Positions 61,290 to 64,000 of a DNA stretch of 64,000 nucleotides are shown here, piece after piece (position 1 is the stretch's first letter; each line of letters begins with the position of its first letter). A program made the translations under genes and the position numbers. The notes beneath the pieces were generated by a model, which was not told the origin of the DNA, ran no database searches, and saw nothing but the letters and a program-made list of their open reading frames with translations. The stretch is from Torreya grandis (taxonomy: Eukaryota; Streptophyta; Pinopsida; Cupressales; Taxaceae): assembly GCA_037957365.1 (NCBI GenBank), contig JARHVA010001189.1, positions 3,290,001 through 3,354,000 on the forward strand. The letters run 5' to 3'.

Positions 61290-62240
61290 AATTACCAGGA
61301 TTACCTCCTATATGTGAGTGTAATTTCTCTATTGATATCATACCTAGTTCAAAACCACAATCTAAGGCACCATATAGGATGACAACCACTGAGTTTATAG
61401 AATTGAAGGCTCAACTCTAGGAATGATTGGTGAAGGGGTTGATCAAGCCTAGTTTGTCATCATGGGGTATACTAGTTATCTTTGTTAATAAGAATGATGG
61501 TACTCTTTGAATTTACATTGATTACAAAATGTTGAATAATGAAACTATAAAAAATAGGTATCCACTACCTCATATAGATGATCTTTTTGATCAAATGAAG
61601 GGATCAATGGTATTTTCTAAGATTGATCTTATAGAAAGATACAATCATTTGAGGATATGAGATGAGTATATTTTGAATACAACATTCAAAACTCATTATA
61701 GGCACTATGAGTTTATATTTTTTACTATTTGGGTTGACTACTACTTTGACAACATTCATGAATCTCATGAATAATATGATTAGAAAATTATCTAGATCAA
61801 TTTATTTTGGTTTTTTCTTGATGACATCCTTATATACTCTAAGAATGAAGAGGAACACCTTTGATATCTATAATTGGATCTACAATGGTTTCAAAAGCAC
61901 AAGTTATATGGCAAGCTATGTAAGTGCACATTTTTATAGGAAAGAGTGTGATATCTAGGACATATTATCTTTGCATATGGTATCACAATAGATCGAGCAA
62001 AGATTGGATCCATTATGAAATGGTTAGTACTGAAGAATGTGCATGAGGTAAGAATTTTCATGGGATTAGTAGGATATTACAAGAAGTTCATAATAAATTT
62101 TTCCATGATAGATAATTGAATTACCTCTTTGTAATGTAAGAACAAAAGTTTTGTCTGGTTAGAGAAGTATGAAGTAGATTTTTAGAAATTGAAAACAAGG
62201 CTTAATTTAGAACCAATGTTAAGAGATCTTGACCCTAATG
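61290..62240 (+). pseudogene. E unit 2 reverse transcriptase
   Basis: Motifs: [60 protein letters not shown]. The same T6 run (61811-61816) precedes LDDILIYSKNEEEHL (61817 on), out of frame. Further indels lie near 61785 and 61715. Later RGIF/VGYY-like blocks (HEVRIFMGLVGYYKKF) are clear. Confidence 0.85.
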
Positions 62241-62640
62241 GTCAATTTTTAGTGATCACAAATGCATTATGGGATAGACTAGGAGGAGTCCTTATGTAGG
62301 ATGGTGTAGTGGTAGCTTATAGATTAAGGAAGTTAAAGCCTTATGAGGTGAACTGTTCCCATCATGACCTAGAACTTGTAGCAATTGTGCATGCTTTAAA
62401 AGAATGGTAGCATTAATTGTTAAAAAAACCATTTGAGCTCAATATGGATGATTTGGGACTCAATTACATCTTAACCCAACCAAATTTGAATGCTCATTAG
62501 AGACTCTAGCTATATATATTATCTAATTATGATCTTGCTATCAACTATATAAAAGGCAAGGAGGACAGAGTAGCTAATGTCCTAAGTCATATAAGGTACA
62601 TAACAACCATAACTACTATCAAGAGTACTTTCAAGGGTTG
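62241..62640 (+). pseudogene. E unit 2 RNase H
   Basis: Reads LGGVLM-stop-[53 protein letters not shown] and YDLAINYIKGKEDRVANVLS. These match the gypsy RNase H and its connection C-terminus. It is slightly better preserved than unit 1 in this part. Confidence 0.8.
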
Positions 62641-62789
62641 AGTGATTAAATTATTACCAAGAGATTAATTTTATGATCAGTTTAGAAAAGTATTATCTAA
62701 GAATGCTCAAAATACTTGATATAAAAGATTTAGATTTAAGAGTGATGGTATTTTATATTACAATAAAAGGATGTATGTGCAATATCAAG

Positions 62790-63620
62790 AGAATATACAA
62801 AGCATAGTGTTAAAAGAACTATATAATACCACATATTTGGAATATTTATGAATAACTAATCTCTTGGTAAAGCTTATACCACTATATTTTTGGAAGAGAA
62901 TCAAGAAAGATGTAGCAGAATATTGTGTCACATTGTTTGGAATGTTAATGAATGAAAGATGAACATGTGCATCCAACTAGGTTGTTGTATCTACATGATA
63001 TATCATAATAGAGGTGGTAAGTGATCAATATGGTATTTATCCAAGGTTTGCTAATGTCAAAAAATAGGAATGATATGATCTTGGTAGTAGTGGATAAACT
63101 AACCAAGGTGGCTCATTTTTTATCAATCAATTTAACAGATGATACACCAAATCTTATGAAGAGGTTCATAAAGGAAGTGTATAGTGTGAATGTTTTTTTA
63201 GATCAGATCATTTTAGATTATGAACCAAAAATGACTTATATATTATAGGTAAATCTAAATTTAGCTTTGGGTATGCAACTAAATTTTAGCATTGCATATC
63301 ACCTAGAGATTGACGAACAAAATGAGGGAGTTAATCAGGTGTTACAGGATCTTATTTATATGTATTACATGAATCAATAATACAAGTATAAATATTATCT
63401 TCCATTGGTTGAGTTTTCATACAATAACTTATAATAATAAACATTGAATATGTCACTATTTTATGACTATATAGAAGAAGGTCCAGGACACTAATCAGTT
63501 AGGATAGGGTTGAGGACAAGGTAGTCTTTGGACATGAGATGCTTTAATAAATGGAAGAGTAAGTTAGATTAATTAGGTGGAGATTAACTGAGGCCAATGA
63601 TAGGTAGAAGAGTTATGTTT
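62790..63620 (+). pseudogene. E unit 2 integrase
   Basis: The core begins with DMILVVVDKLTKVAHFLSIN (63075 on), then MKRFIKEVYS, IILDYEPKMTYIL with the second Asp, LGMQLNFSIAYHLEID, EQNEGVNQVLQDL and YYLPLVEFSYNN. Here the catalytic Glu (GAG in Q-N-E-G) remains, unlike unit 1. The zinc finger region at 62800-62960 is badly decayed. GPEM-like text (FGHEML) follows near 63530. Confidence 0.85.
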
Positions 63621-63739
63621 ATTTGAAGAGGATATATAAGTATTTTTTAGTAGATAATAAAGTGTTCTTATAGGTTAAACAATAGAAGATCTTGATTAAA
63701 CTCAAAAAGTTAGTGAAACTATCATTGAGATGTGGGAAC

Positions 63740-64000
63740 CTTAAAGGTGTTAGAAGTGGTCAATCTTGTAACATATAGGCTTGAATTGCCACCTTCCCTA
63801 GCTATATTGTATAATGTATTCCATGTTTCTTATCTTAAAAAGTATATAGCTAATCTTACACATGTGCTAGATTATAATTCTTTATAGGTTATGAATCCTA
63901 GAGTGGTCATGGTAGAGCCAATCAAAGTAATTGACACTTTAAAACTTTATTTTAATAATAGAGATATGTTATAGTGCAAGGTCTTATGGGACTAATAATC
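63740..64000 (+). pseudogene. E unit 2 chromodomain region, cut by window end
   Basis: Includes a NVFHVSYLKKYI-like block (about 63815-63850) shared with unit 1 and ends at CKVLWD-like text (63977-63996). The window ends inside the chromodomain, so its completeness cannot be judged. Confidence 0.65.

Larger units (their letters stand above)
48241..64000 (+). mobile_element. Element E: tandem chromovirus array (LTR-int-LTR-int)
   Basis: LTR 48241-52359, internal 52360-56101, LTR 56102-60423, internal 60424 to the window end. Both internal parts start with a tRNA-Met-like primer site and contain colinear gag, protease, RT, RNase H, integrase and chromodomain remnants, homologous to each other. 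The middle LTR is thus 3' LTR for the first unit and 5' LTR for the second. By colinearity position 64000 equals 55926, so a third LTR should start about 176 bp beyond the window. Integrase and chromodomain identify a Ty3/gypsy chromovirus. Confidence 0.85.

Noticed and set aside
1..64000. tRNA genes, rRNA, CRISPR arrays or bacterial-type operons
   Set aside because: Nothing resembling cloverleaf promoter boxes, rRNA cores or regularly spaced identical repeats with unique spacers was seen; the content is eukaryotic retrotransposon sequence.

Overview
This looks like a stretch of plant nuclear heterochromatin, strongly A+T-rich and built almost entirely of decayed LTR retrotransposons stacked beside and inside one another. 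I found no host gene, rRNA, tRNA or CRISPR array. The organism group follows from element type: a Ty3/gypsy element of the plant Tat/Ogre lineage with two RNase H domains, and a plant-type chromovirus with a C-terminal chromodomain and a tRNA-Met-like primer site. The dense nesting suggests a large plant genome; I cannot name the species. Most coding remnants carry stops where families have Gln or Trp (CAA/CAG to TAA/TAG, TGG to TAG/TGA), as expected from long-term C-to-T decay of methylated repeats.

Layout. (1) 1-786: a decayed coiled-coil-like reading frame and unassigned DNA. (2) Element A, + strand, 787 to about 13059: Tat-lineage Ty3/gypsy with LTRs, a leader full of GGTTGAC/GTCAACC motifs, gag, protease, RT, RNase H, a second archaeal-type RNase H, integrase, and a 2.4-kb tail with tandem repeats. 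(3) 13060-15106: no gene recognised. (4) Element B, - strand, 15107-23532: LTRs, a G-run polypurine tract, gag and protease, but no RT or integrase, so probably non-autonomous. (5) 23533-24559: an A-family LTR remnant on the - strand. (6) Element C, + strand, starting at 24560: LTR, primer site, leader and Gln-rich gag. C is split by element D (29459-43885), resumes at 43886 with the rest of gag and a protease, and is cut again at 48241. (7) Element D: a non-autonomous element with LTRs above 3 kb. Its left LTR carries two tandem duplications and a 4.6-kb insertion; its right LTR carries a 231-bp inversion; between them lies only a gag remnant. (8) Element E, 48241-64000 and beyond: a chromovirus in the order LTR - internal - LTR - internal, a tandem array sharing its middle LTR.

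For each active ancestor, Gag would have packaged RNA, protease cut the polyprotein, RT and RNase H copied it from the tRNA primer and polypurine tract, and integrase inserted the copy, with the chromodomain steering E to particular chromatin. None of the copies here looks functional. Catalytic residues are lost in integrase and protease, and both E units share the same gag-protease deletion and a frameshift next to the RT aspartates.

Most notable: a perfect 258-bp inverted repeat around a (TA)n core at 57606-58189 inside an otherwise old LTR; the tandem array with shared defects; the inversion and duplications that distinguish the two D LTRs; two elements lacking pol; and an iterated dyad of W-box-like motifs in the element A LTR and leader.
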